Assembly (NCBI RefSeq): GCF_963576675.1 | Contig: NC_088915.1 | Location: 5,957,001 to 6,021,000 of the forward strand | DNA length: 64,000 nt | DNA from: Euphorbia lathyris | Lineage: Eukaryota; Streptophyta; Magnoliopsida; Malpighiales; Euphorbiaceae | Reading direction: 5' to 3' | In this document: one piece after another, positions 1 through 11,658 of the stretch | How the letters are laid out: every line of letters begins with the position of its first letter | How positions within the stretch are numbered: position 1 is the first letter of the stretch | Translations under genes and position numbers: made by a program | Notes under the pieces: generated by a model | What the model was told of the DNA's origin: nothing | What the model saw: the letters and a program-made list of their open reading frames with translations, nothing else | The model's database searches: none

Positions 1-198
1 CTAAGTGCTATCTCCTGACTCAAGCTAAGAAACTGACCTAGTCACCTGTTGACTAAGCCAGTATCTTGCTGTTTACTCAGCGCCGCTGTTAAAACCTTTT
101 TCTTTAGAAAAAGAAGTCTGCCTTAATTGCAAAAAGTTTAAATAGTTCCTAACCCCCCCCCCTTGGAACTATACTTGCAACTAAACAAGGGACCAACA
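1..198 (+). repeat. 5' LTR (right part only) of copia copy 1
   Basis: This is the downstream end of the left LTR; the rest lies outside the window. It matches the end of the LTR at 8976-10304, including a poly(C) run and the terminal GGGACCAACA. The end was fixed by comparison with copy 2, whose target duplications show that the LTR is TG...CA. The primer binding site starts two bases later. Confidence 0.93.
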
Positions 199-200
199 AG

Positions 201-212
201 TGGTATCAGAGC
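201..212 (+). promoter_or_regulatory. Primer binding site of copia copy 1
   Basis: TGGTATCAGAGC follows the LTR after two bases. This is the usual initiator-Met tRNA complementary site of plant Ty1/copia elements, where minus-strand DNA synthesis begins. Confidence 0.92.
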
Positions 213-259
213 TAAGAGCTCACTTTAAAAGGTCTAATAACCTTGAGCTGATCCCTACC

Positions 260-1999
260 ATGGGCGAAAACAGCACTCGGTTTCTCCCTGCAAACCAAAC
301 AACTCAAACACTGCCTGAGGGGCTGTCCATTACTAGGCCTCCCCTATTCTTCGGGTCAAACTATACCTTCTAGAAGAATAGGATGAAAAACTTCATTCAG
401 GCTACAAACATGAGTGACTGGCTATCTATAGTCCAAGGCCCGTTTGTACCTGTCGAGGTTGTGGCTGGCCAAATAGTTATAAAAGCTGAGGCCAAATGGA
501 CAGAGGATGATCTTAAGAAGCTTCCAAACCATGCTTCGGCTATCAATATGCTTCACTGTGCGCTCGATGCTGCAGAATATAACAAAATCTCAGGTTGTGA
601 GTTGGCGCAAGAGATCTGGAAAAAGCTGGAAGTCACCTACGAGGGAACAAACAAAGTAAAAGAATCCAAGGTGAATCAGCAGATGAGACTGTACGAGCTG
701 TTCGAGATGAACAATGATGAGGGCATTTCAGACATGAACGCAAGGTTCACCAACATCATTAATGAGCTCAAGAGACTTGGGAAAATCTTCACTGAGGAAG
801 AGCAAGTCAAAAAGATACTCAGGAGTCTTCCGAAAGACTGGCAAGCAAAGAAGACAGCAGTCGAGGAAGCTCAGGATTTAACCACCTACAAATATGACGA
901 ACTCATCGGTTCATTGCTGACCCATGAGATATCCATGAAAAACTTTGAGGTGAAGGAAAAATCTGAAGACAAAAAGCAGAAGTCACTTGTCATGAAAGCT
1001 GACTCCACTGACGGGAGCTCAACTGATGATGAGAAGATGGCTATGTTCACAAGGAAGATGAAAAGGCTGTTCAGGAAGAACGACAAATATTCTAAAAAGC
1101 CTTACAAAAAGTTTGATAAGTATAAGGCTAACTCAAGCGACAGCAAATACAGAAAGGACAGCTCAAAGCCCATTACATGCTTTAAGTGCCATCAAACTGG
1201 CCATATTAAGTCAAACTGCCCCACACTGAGAAAAGACAAGAAAAGTGGGAAGAAAGCAATGGTGGCTACTTGGAGCGACAGCGATGAGTCTTCATCAACA
1301 GAAACTGAGGCCACCGAGTCAGCGAAGATATGCTTCATGGCTGACGAACTTGCTGAGCCATGCATCTCTGAGCACGCTGACCCATCCATCGCATCAGATG
1401 ATGAGGAGCAATCAAATGAGGTAATTTCTCTTCCCTAGCTTAGAAATGATATGGTTAATGCTCTGAGTGATCTCTATACACTTGTCAAGAAGTGTAATAA
1501 GAAAGTTAGAGCACTCAGCAGGCGCTGTGACGAAGTGGAAGAGGTCAAACTCAGTGACCTTAGATTCCTTCTTCAGGACAATTCGACTCTGCATGATAAT
1601 ATGAAAATCATTGCTGAGTCTGTCTCTGAAGTCCAGTCAGTTTCAAAGAAACTGAGGAAGGACGTCACAACCATCCAGAACCAACTAAAGGTTCCTAAGA
1701 AAAATAATATTCCTCTGAGAACTCAGTACCAAGGTACTCAGTAGAGATGGAATCCCCAGCGAAAAGTCCAGTGTGACTTTTGTGGGAAGTTAGGACACAC
1801 CACTAAGGTGTGCTGGCACGCTCAGCACTGGGGTGCTGACAAGTCAGTAAAAAATCCTAAACAGAAGGTCAGTTGTGACTTCTGTGGAAAAAGTGGTCAT
1901 ACTGTCCATGTATGCCGCCACAAAATAAAATATGATGCTATACCTGTTGCACCTAACAAGTCAGGACCCAAAAAGAATTGGGTACCTAAAAGTAACTAG
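260..1999 (+). pseudogene. gag: Copia gag (copy 1), broken by three in-frame stops
   Basis: This frame encodes the capsid/nucleocapsid protein that packages element RNA. The ATG at 260 aligns with the intact start in copy 2. The frame is about 579 codons and carries three CCHC zinc knuckles of the form CX2CX4HX4C at about 1178-1219, 1772-1813 and 1873-1914. The N-terminal part is of UBN2/retrotran-gag type. In-frame TAG codons lie at 371 (TGG in copy 2), 1436 (CAG in copy 2) and 1742 (CAG in copy 2). The natural stop at 1997-1999 is shared with copy 2. Pol follows in another frame, its ATG six bases after that stop. Not functional as it stands. Confidence 0.9.
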
Positions 2000-2004
2000 T
2001 TACA

Positions 2005-5000
2005 ATGCAGGTAAGCCTGAGATGTGCCGAGAAGTCAAAGATGTGGTATATTGACAGTGCATGCTCAAGGCATATGACGGGTGATGAAACTCAGTTCATC
2101 ATGTTTGAACGTAAACGAGGAGGGAGTGTAAGTTTTGGAGACAACAAGAAGGGTAAGATAGTAGGCTCAGGAACCATCGGAGGTAATCCTACTATTGAAT
2201 CTGTCTCCCTAGTCAGCGGACTCAAATATAACTTACTCAGCATAGCTCAGCTATGTGACAATGGGAGAAAAGTTATATTTGATGCTACTGGATGTAAAAT
2301 ATACGAGGGAAAAACAAATGAGTTAATCTTAACTGCCCCTCAGATAGATAATGTCTTCATGCTAGATTTAGAGAAAAAGTTTTCAAAAACTGTGTGCTTA
2401 GTAACAAATGAAGAAAATTCCTGGCTATGGCACAGGAGACTTGGTCATGTATGCATGGACCTCCTGGCCAAACTAGCAAGAAAGCAATTGGTTGAGGGAC
2501 TGTCTGAACTTAAATTTCAAAAAGATCAATTATGCCACGCTTGCCAAGCTAGAAAACAAACCAAATAATCTTTTCACAGCAAAAACATTGTCTCAACTAA
2601 ACGTCCGTTAGAGTTACTACACTTGGATGTCTTTGGTCCAGTCCAGCCGCTGAGTCTGGGTGGAAGAAGATTTTCCTTGGTCATTGTAGATGACTTCTCT
2701 CAGTATACGTGGGTTATCTTACTGACCAGCAAGGATGAGACCTTTGAGACATTTTCAAATTTGGTTAGAAAAATTGAAAATGAAAAGACCTAAAATTAGC
2801 TCATATCCGTAGTGATAACGGTGGAGAATTCAAAAACCAAAAGTTTGTTGAATTCTGTGAAGCCAGCGGCATTGACCACAATTTTTCTGCTCCTAGAACA
2901 CCTCAGCAAAATGGGGTTGTAGAAAGGAAGAACATAACTCTGGTTGAAATAGTCAGGACAATGCTGGATGAGCATAGGCTTCCAAAGTATTTTTGGGGAG
3001 AGGCTGTTAACACAGCATGCTACATTCTTAATAGGGCTCTAGTTAGACCTATACTCAAGAAAACCCCCTATGAACTTTGGAAAGGACGAAAGCCCAATAT
3101 TGGATACTTTCGTGCCTTTGGCTGTAGATGCTTTATTTTAAATACCAAAGATAGCTTAGCAAAGTTTGATTCAAAAGCTGATGAGGCTATCTTTTTGGGC
3201 TACTCAACAAACAGCAAAGCATACAGAGTTTTTAATAAGCGAACTCAAGTTTTAGAAGAGTCAATACATGTAGAGTTCGATGAAACTGACCCTGCAAGTA
3301 GATACCAGCCGCTGACCGAAGATGATCCAAACTCAGTAACCACCGCTGATCTAGAACCTGTTACTGAGTCATTCATAAAGAGGCTGACCAAGAGTAAGAG
3401 TGAACCTAAGATTACTTTTGCTGACCCATCTACTTCTGCAGAGATTGTTGAAACAGGAACAGCACAAGACATAAATCTACCCAAAGAAATAAGGATTCCA
3501 AGAGGGCACTCCGAAAGTGCAATACTTGATTCTGCTGGGAATACCCTGATGACTAGGAATCAACTCAGGAAGTACCTCAGCAATGTTGCTTTCGTCTCAG
3601 TACAAGAACCGAAGAATTTCGCTGAAGCTGAGTATGATGAATTCTGGATGAACGCAATGCAAGAGGAGCTCGATCAATTTCGAAGAAATGATGTATGGGA
3701 GTTAGTGCCTCATCCAAAGAGTCAAAAGACCATCGGAACAAGATGGGTCTTCAGGAACAAGATGGACGAACAAGGAAACGTAGTCAGGAACAAAGCAAGG
3801 CTTGTAGCTCAGGGCTACAGTCAGTAAGAAGGTATAGACTACGGTGAGACCTTTGCCCCAGTGGCAAGGCTAGAGGCAATTAGAATATTATTTATATATG
3901 CATCTTACATGAATTTTAAATTATTCCAAATGGATGTCAAAAGTGCATTTCTTAATGGAGTTATAAACGAGGAGGTTTATGTAAATCAACCTCCAGGTTT
4001 TGAGGACCACAAGTTCCCAAACCATGTTTACAAACTCAAAAAGGCTCTGTACGGCCTCAAACAAGCACCACGTGCTTGGTATGAGAGGCTGGCCAGTTTC
4101 CTGCTGACTAGAAATTACGTCAGGGGTAAAGCTGATACAACCTTATTCATTAAGAAAAAGGGTAAAGATACCCTGTTGGCCCAAATTTACGTTGATGATA
4201 TAATATTTGGTGCAACTAACGAATCAATGTGCAAGGAGTTTAGCAAACAAATGCAGACTGAGTTCGAAATGTCCATGATGAGAGAACTCAACTTCTTCCT
4301 CGGTCTTCAAATTAAACAAGGAAAGAATGGTATCTTCATCAGTCAAGCCAAATATGCCAAGGAGATCTTAAAGAAATATGACTTGGAAAATTGCAAGCCA
4401 ATATCCACTCCTATGGGCACTGACACTGTCCTCTGCGCTGATGAGAATGGCAAGTCAGTAGACAGCAAATTATATCGAGGTATGATAGGCTCTCTACTTT
4501 ACTTAACAGCCAATAGACCGGACATTCAGTTTTCAGTATGCTACTGTGCTAGATATCAATCTAACCCTAAGGAATCTCATTACATTGCTGTAAAAAGAAT
4601 CCTTAGATATTTGCAAAGCTCAGTGAACGCAGGTTTGTGGTATCCAAATACTCATGGCTTTACACTCATCGGATACACTGACGCTGACTATGGACGGGAT
4701 AAGCTGGAACGAAAAAGCACCTCTGGGGGATGCCATTTCTTAGGAAGCTGTCTTGTATCCTGGTTCAGCAAAAAGCAGGCGTCAGTAGCCTTGTCTACCA
4801 CTGAAGCTGAGTACATTGCTGTTGGTCATTGTGTTGCTCAAGTCCTATGGATTAAGCAACAGCTTGAAGACTATGGTATTCAAACGAAGACAATTGAAGT
4901 CAAATGTGACAACAAAAGTGCAATTGATCTCTCCAAGAACCCAATTCAACACAGCAGAATGAAGCATGTCAGCATCAGACATCACTTCATTAGAGACCAT

Positions 5001-5135
5001 GTACTCAAAGGTGAGATCAAGCTGACCTTTGTCCCAACGGACGAACAGCTTGCGGATATCTTCACGAAGCCACTGGCCCGTGAGCAGTTCAGCATACTGA
5101 GAGAAGCAATTGGTATGTTTAATCCTCTTCAGTAA
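2005..5135 (+). pseudogene. pol: Copia pol (copy 1): protease, integrase, RT, RNase H
   Basis: The domain order PR-IN-RT-RNH is that of Ty1/copia. Visible motifs are the protease-like [11 protein letters not shown] at about 2053, where family members usually have DSG. The integrase HHCC region (WHRRLGH ... CHAC) is at about 2425-2560. The integrase acidic triad lies in LDVFGP (D near 2626), SDNGGEF (about 2812) and VVERKN (about 2918). RT has YVDD at 4188-4199. RNase H has TDADYG (about 4679), TEAEY (about 4802) and CDNKSA (about 4905). The frame is broken by TAA at 2566, a one-base deletion near 2789 and TAA at 3825 (CAA in copy 2). Codons otherwise run smoothly, so decay is recent. This copy still has the integrase that copy 2 lacks. 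Confidence 0.93.
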
Positions 5136-5593
5136 TTTCCTGTGCTAAATGATATGAATGCTGAGTGATTGATTGTTTGCTGAGTAACTCATCAAAACTG
5201 ATTGAATATACAATACTGAGTAAACTTGTACACTGAGTAAATTAGTTTAGAACTTGAACTTAAAATCATCCTTAAATACAATACTGACCACTCAGAATAT
5301 CAAACGCTTGACATTCTAAATACTGAGTGATTAATCCGTTAGCATAAATACAAAGCACGCGTATAGCCTAGGATGACGTATTCGCCGTTATGTGTCATAA
5401 ATGCCAGGATCATTGTCGGTACATGATCCCAAGGCAAAACTGACACATGGATTCGATTAAGATCCACACCGTTCATTTCGTCTATAAATTATGGGTATTT
5501 CCCCATCTTTTACTCTTTACGCTTAATCAATTCTAAGGCAAAGAATACTCTCTCTCTCTTAAATCTTTCTAAAACCTTTCCCATCTTCGAACT
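5136..5593 (+). promoter_or_regulatory. pol to third-ORF spacer with conserved TATA box
   Basis: This non-coding stretch holds repeated ACTGAGTA-like words and then a TATAAATT at 5483-5490, about 110 bases before the ATG of the next ORF. Copy 2 keeps the same TATAAATT (53711-53718 on the minus strand) at the same spacing. A CT-rich leader follows it. I infer an internal promoter for the downstream ORF; splicing from an upstream donor is the alternative. Confidence 0.5.
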
Positions 5594-8434
5594 ATGACTA
5601 AGATTTTCTACAATGTCTCCGGTGCCGGCCACCAAAAGTCCAGCTCCGATGAACCTTCACGAAACCCTTCAACACTGAGCAAGGGTAAAACTGGCCAAAC
5701 TTCTGGCCAAGGGAAAGCTGTCAAGATCAGGACCTATTCCAAGGTCTTCAAAAATGTCCGCGAATGGAAGGTTGAGCCCTCCAGATGGGTCTCTGAGCAT
5801 TTCGTGCAACATGAACAGCCATTTGCTGAATGGATTTCCAAGAATGAATGGACTGGACTGTTTTCCGTCAGAGATAAAACCTATCCTGACCTTGTGAAGG
5901 AGTTTTACCACAATCTAAAGGTTGCCAATGACTCCACCGACTACTTATGCACTGAAGTAAGAGGGAAAACCATCTTCATCAACCCTCTGTACATAGGGAA
6001 TCTCCTCCAGTTGAAAACTGAGGGAGCAAGGCTGAGGAAGTCAAGAGATCAGGACAAGATAAACTATGACCATACCTTCTGCAAACCTGAGGGCTACTCA
6101 GGAGAGGTCTCAGCATCCTCAATGGGTCAGCACCAAAAGATGGCTCACTACCTGCTGAGTTACTTCATTTACCCAAAAATCAACTGCACTACGTCAGCAA
6201 CCAACTTTGAACAGTGCTTCATATGGCACATGCTGACATACACGCCCATAAACATGCCCGTCTTCCTCGTTGCTGGATTCTTACGCAGCACGAATACACT
6301 GAGGTTAGGGTCCATCATTACCAGGATCCTCATCGACCACAAGATCGACCTCGAAGGTGAGGAATCCTTCAGAGGCACAGAAATCACAGCTGGCTCGCTG
6401 AGGGCACTTAAATTTGGACAACCCTTGAAGAAGGGAAAAGCTGCTGCTGCTGGGCAAACTGATCAAGCTGACGAAGTTGTTGCTGAGCCAAAGAAAGGGC
6501 AAAGAACTAAGGCCCCAGCTTCTCGCAAGAGAAAATCTGCTGAGACTCCTTCACCAAACGTTGAGTCTCCAGCAAAGAGGCAAAGGTCAGCTGGTAAGTC
6601 AGCTGAGAAAAGAAACAGGCAAGATGAGCCTGGCACTGAGGAAGCTGCTGAGCTACCTTAGAAGAAGCAGAAGCCTTCAACACTGCAACCTCTAGAAGCC
6701 ATGCCGACAGACTTCATTGTACCGGGTGATTCTCACTTCACCGAGTGTCAAGGTACTGGTGCTGAGTCTGAGGAGCATGAGGTCCAGTTAGATGACCATT
6801 TCATCTCCCAAGTTGAGGAAGAACTTGATGGAGACAGCACTGCTGAAGAAGAAGATGACGAAGCCAGCGGTCAGGATGACGCTGAGGAATCTGAGGAATA
6901 TGACAGTGAAATTGAAGTTGAGGATGCTAACATTGGGTTAGCAGGTGGAGCTGTGCAAACTGACACTGAGTTGGCATCTGGAGTTGAGCAAGTTGAACAA
7001 GTTCATCAAGCTGACCAGACCCATACTGAGGAACATGAACCTACTCCTACTCACTCAGAAGAAGTAGCTGCTCCTACTTCCACTCCACCACGTAGAAGGC
7101 GCAAGCTGGTTAAGGCCGGTGAGCCAATGGTCAGTGAACCTCCTGTGCAATCACCATCTATTCCTGAACTTGTCCTCTCCAAGACAACAAAGGATCCTTC
7201 TACTGTCAAACTGACATTCTTCAAGCGGCAATCCACTTCAATTTCCTCCGCGCCGTTAGAAAAACAAGCCTCTGTTTCTTCTCAACAGGAACATGCCGAC
7301 CATCATACTTCAACCAGTCAGGTTGAACCGACCACTGCTCATGCTGTCTCCTCAAGCATGGTGCTGACTCCCCATCCTTCTGCCGTCAGTACAGACAGTG
7401 TTCGGGTTAATACTTTCACAACAAACCTCTCTGCCGATCAATCAACAATTCCTCCAACTCAAGTGCAGATTGAGTCAACTCATCCAGTCACTGACCAGGG
7501 TACTCCTTTCACTCCATTTTCTTCTGGTCATACTGATGTACATCGGGATGCCACTGAGTCCGGCCAAAAACTCATTGACTCAGTACAAGCACTCATCCAT
7601 GATCTTCAACACTCCGCTTCGCCTGCTGCTGGATCTTCAATTCCTGAGACAACTCAGCTCTCCCAGGTCACTCTACTTCTCAACGAAGTCAAGGGACTCA
7701 AGGATCTGCTGAATGTAGTCTTGTCATTCCAAGCCCAGCAAGCTAAGCAGGATTCACTTGCCAAGTTGGCAGAAATACAACTGTCAACAATTCAACATCT
7801 GAACTCTCTCCATCAGCAAGTTCAGAAGTTGTCTGCTGTGAACACTGACTACGCCACTTCCTCAGAACTCAAGATGCTTTTTGCTCAGCTTCATACTGAG
7901 CAACTTAAGACAAATGAGCAAATGGTGTCCTACAGTCAGTGCTCAGTCGAGCAAATCGGTGAGGCCATCAGGCTACTCAACCTTAACAAGCAAGAGATGG
8001 ATACTGACGCCTTGAAGCAGAATGAGTTGCTGTCTCTCGCACAACAATCTTTCAACCACATTCGTCATAATAATATCCAGCGTCATCATTATGACTCAGC
8101 TCTCTTGAAGACTTTCCACCAAGTCTTTGCTGGCCTCTCTGAAGCTCTCATCTGGCAAGCCAAAGTTCAAGCTTTCAGTGTCAATATGCTCAGTGCCGCT
8201 GATCTTCATATACCAGTCGAAGTCTCCACTGATGGAGTTGCCATTTTTGATGGCGTAAATGAGAGTGCTGACAAGCTAAAAGAGCTTTCACAAGAACTGA
8301 CTCGCGTTGTCTTAACCGATGCGTTCAAGCTCCCTAAAGTTGACAAAACGGGGGAGAAAGAGCAAGCTGCTAGAGCTCAGCATGAGCGACGTCAGTACGA
8401 GCGAAGTCAGTCACAGGGCAAGAAAAAGAAATAG
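5594..8434 (+). pseudogene. Extra ORF downstream of pol (Sirevirus env-like position), copy 1
   Basis: Two open stretches, 5594-6661 and 6701-8434, lie in one frame and are separated by a TAG at 6659. Copy 2 has a sense codon there and its own stop five codons further on, so the ancestor was one ORF of about 946 residues. The N-terminal third (YPDLVKEFYHNL, then VRGKTI) resembles the putative plant transposon protein domain found in several plant LTR elements. A basic Lys/Arg-rich segment follows, then a very acidic Glu/Asp stretch, a Ser/Thr/Pro-rich stretch and a probable coiled coil (about 7660-8080) rich in Leu and Gln. I see no convincing transmembrane helix, so env is a positional name only. 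The function is unknown. It reads in the same direction as gag-pol. Confidence 0.75.
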
Positions 8435-8975
8435 ATAGGCTAGCTTAGCTTAGGCCATAACAGTTGTAATCTATTTGCCTGGTTTATTTCTTTTTCTGTG
8501 TAATTGCTGACTTCCATCAATATATATATCATACTTATCTTTCTTATTCAAATACCGAGTTATGATATATGCTATTAAGTACTGAGTTATTATGTATCTT
8601 CATTCATATCAGCTATGTTTAACACTTATAATATTTATTGACTAAATGATATGCTGATAACATGTTTGACATTAACCTATGTACTTATGAAATATTCTGA
8701 TAAAGAACTCATTGAACAAATTACTCAGCACGTGCTCTATATGTTTAAAACTTCCACTTAACACTGAGTAAATAGAATATGTGATCCAGCTGACCTATAT
8801 CTAAAAACTGACCTTAGACTTACTCATTTAAATCCTTAAATGTTTTAAGTAAAACTAAGTCAGTAGCTCAACCCTTACGGGGGAGTTTGCTAAATTATAT
8901 TAGGTCAACTATCATGGGGGAGCTCATACTGAGTTCCTTGCTGAATAGTTTTGCCAACATCAAAATGGGGGAGTT
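8435..8975 (+). promoter_or_regulatory. 3' untranslated region with three polypurine tracts
   Basis: This stretch is AT-rich and carries three GGGGGAG tracts at 8879-8885, 8916-8922 and 8967-8973; the last abuts the 3' LTR and is the expected plus-strand primer. All three are conserved in copy 2. Multiplied polypurine tracts before the 3' LTR are a described trait of Sireviruses. Confidence 0.75.
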
Positions 8976-10304
8976 TGTTGAAACACCTTTCCACATGATT
9001 TTGATTTGACAAAATTGTTTAAGTATAATACATATTCTAAACACACTAAGTTTAAATGCTTTGATTTAATTCTACTAATGTGTTTGTTCAATGTTGAGTT
9101 AAAATATTATAAGACATAAGAATCAAAAGGCCCAAGCCCAATACAGAAGCCAAGGCCCAAGTCAAACAACTCAGTACACTCGGCCCGCATAAGTCAAGAT
9201 GTTGCCATTTTTAATACAAAACGCAACTCAGCAGACAGAAGGATCTAGAAGACCTTCGGGAACAACTTCAAGATGAAGCTGCTGAGTAGTCTCGACAAAG
9301 CGTACAAGACAGCAGCTGGCAAAGGAAAACTTCCAGACAAAGTGTTTCCTCTTTTGGCAAAGTTCAGACGACACAGTATGCTGTCCAGTTGACTTTACCA
9401 TAAAAGGAGAGACCATCTGCTGAGCTGACCGAGGACAGAAGATACACGATTCTGATTGGCCGAGAGCTCTGTGCAAGTCAGGATGACAACGACATATAGC
9501 CGTTTCCCTCCAACGGTTATTTCGAAATTCGAAATGACCGAATGCCCAGACGTCTCTATAAATAGTGCCATCAGAAGCTTCACATCACACAGAACTTGAT
9601 CAAGCCATTACGCTGACCAAATCTCTACAAGTTCTGAAGCAAAGCAAATTTCTTACACTACAATTTTCACATTTGTGTAAAAGTCTAGAGTGATTGTAAA
9701 ATCGTCTAAAGTGTCTTAGCACATCTTTGTATTAGGACAAAACACTTATCATTTCTAGAGATAGAAAGGAGAGGCTGAGTACTCGGTTTTAAGTACTCAG
9801 CAGAGAGATTAGGATTGAGTAGAAGTATAGAGGAAGGTACTCTTGTCATACTCAATTGCTGATATTGTAAAAGGTTTGAGGCTCTACCTTTAAAGAGCTC
9901 AGTAGAGGATTTGAAATCTCGGAAGTGTTCCGGGGACAGGACGTAGGCTTAGAAGAAGCCGAACCTGGATAAATCTGCTGAGTGAAGTATTTCTAAACCT
10001 TTAACTCCTTATTTGTATTGCTTGCTTAAATAATCAAATACTGACCAAGTAAAGAGATCAAGTTGAGTTGTGCGCATTAAACGTAAGAGCTCAGGAATAG
10101 ACTCTAAGTGCTATCTCCTGACTCAAGCTAAGAAACTGACCTAGTCACATGTTGACTAAGCCAGTATCTTGCTGTTTACTCAGCGCCGCTGTTAAAACCT
10201 TTTTCTTTAGAAAAAGAAGTCTGCCTTAATTGCAAAAAGTTTAAATAGTTCCTACCCCCCCCCCCCCCTTGGAACTATACTTGCAACTAAACAAGGGACC
10301 AACT
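8976..10304 (+). repeat. 3' LTR of copia copy 1
   Basis: The LTR is 1,329 bp, begins TGTTGAAACA directly after the polypurine tract and ends GGGACCAAC plus one changed base. A TATAAATA at 9557-9564 is the probable core promoter. The sequence to the right is an interrupted gypsy gag gene, which marks the insertion point. The left target duplication is outside the window, so it cannot be checked. Confidence 0.93.
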
Positions 10305-10437
10305 AGGAGGAGTCACGGATTCCCTTCTCATATCATCGACCTCCATGAAGTCCTTGCATCTTTCCATTAATTCTGCCGTGGTCCTGGGCTTATTTCTGAT
10401 TAAATCTTCCTGCAAGCTTTCACAAGTGGTATTTTTT

Positions 10438-10998
10438 AGGGTAATTAATTTATTAGTCCCTATATTTTGATAAAACACAATGTTTAGTCCCTGTATTTTC
10501 AAAAACACATGGTAAGGTCCCTAACCTTTTTCTCAGTGAACTGTATAGTCCTTCCGTCTGTTTGTTAGATTTTTAGCGTTTATGACTTCGGAAATGACTA
10601 AATTACCCATTACTATTTACCTTCAAACTTCAGAAGAGGAAATCCAATTTAGAAGAAGAAGTTATTTGTATGGAGAACAAGAAAAAACACAGACCCAATG
10701 CTTACGAATTTGAACAATTAAGAAAAAAATCAAGAAAAAGAACATTCAAAGTTGATTTCAGATGCATTAAAGTTTAAAGGTAAGGAAAATAAAGGAAAAG
10801 AAGAATGAAAATCCAAATTGACTAACAGAATCTTCATGAGAGTCTAACGCTAGGGACTAAACAGTTCACTGAGAAAATGGTTAGGGATTAAACAGTTCAC
10901 CGAGAAAAATGTTAGGGACTTTACCGTGTGTTTTTCAGAATACATGGACTAAATAGTGTATTTTGTCAAAATATAGGGACTAATAAATTAATTACCCT
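10438..10998. mobile_element. AGGG-type MITE, copy A
   Basis: The terminal inverted repeats begin AGGGTAATTAATTTATTAG. Both sides carry the 7-bp direct repeat ATTTTTT (10431-10437 and 10999-11005). A second copy of the family is at 30147-30708. No coding capacity. It interrupts gypsy gag, and the gag reading resumes on the other side. Confidence 0.88.
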
Positions 10999-11520
10999 AT
11001 TTTTTATCATGGCTCCCATAGCCGTGGGGACATCCACATTTACCACTTGAATGCACAATTTGTTAAACTTGTTAACATAGTCTCTGAGGGGCTCATCTTT
11101 CTTTTGCTTCAACTCAAAGAGTTTCATTGATGAAACTACTGGCGAAATGCTTCCGGCGAACTTTGCACAAAACTCACTGCTCAGTTGATTCCAGCTATTG
11201 ATTGATCCTGGTGGGAGAGACTGGAACCAATCATATGCCAATCCCTTCATTGTGGTTATGAACATTCGGCATAGGACTGCTTCACTAGCGCCATTGAGTG
11301 AGAGCAACATACGGTATTTCCTTGTATGGGCTTCATGATTATCCTCCCCTGAATAGAGAGGCATGTTTGGGATTTTGAACCGTCTGTCCATGACTTCATC
11401 CTCGAGTCGTCTTGTGAATGGTGATTCCCTATTAGCAAAGCGATTGTGTCTCGCGTTTTCCTCCCTCTCTCTTCACAATTCCTCTCGAACTAGTTCAACT
11501 ACGGTGGGGCGACCTTTTCT

Positions 11521-11658
11521 TGGCGATCGTCTGCTGGGTGATTTGGTTCGCTGAGAGGTGGATGAACTAGATTATGACAAGGGATCAGATGGCGACCTTC
11601 TGTTGGGTGATCTGGTTCGCTGAGAGGTGGATGAACTAGATTATGACAAGGGATCAGA
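11521..11658 (-). repeat. 69-bp in-frame tandem duplication in gypsy gag
   Basis: Two adjacent 69-bp units (offset 69, 23 codons) encode a Ser/Arg-rich stretch; a short third start follows at 11659. The duplication carries the same TAA stop twice, so the stop was probably present before duplication. Confidence 0.85.

Noticed and set aside
5594..8434. Third ORF as a true viral envelope gene
   Set aside because: Position fits the env-like slot, but I see no signal peptide, fusion peptide or transmembrane segment; the composition is acidic and coiled-coil.
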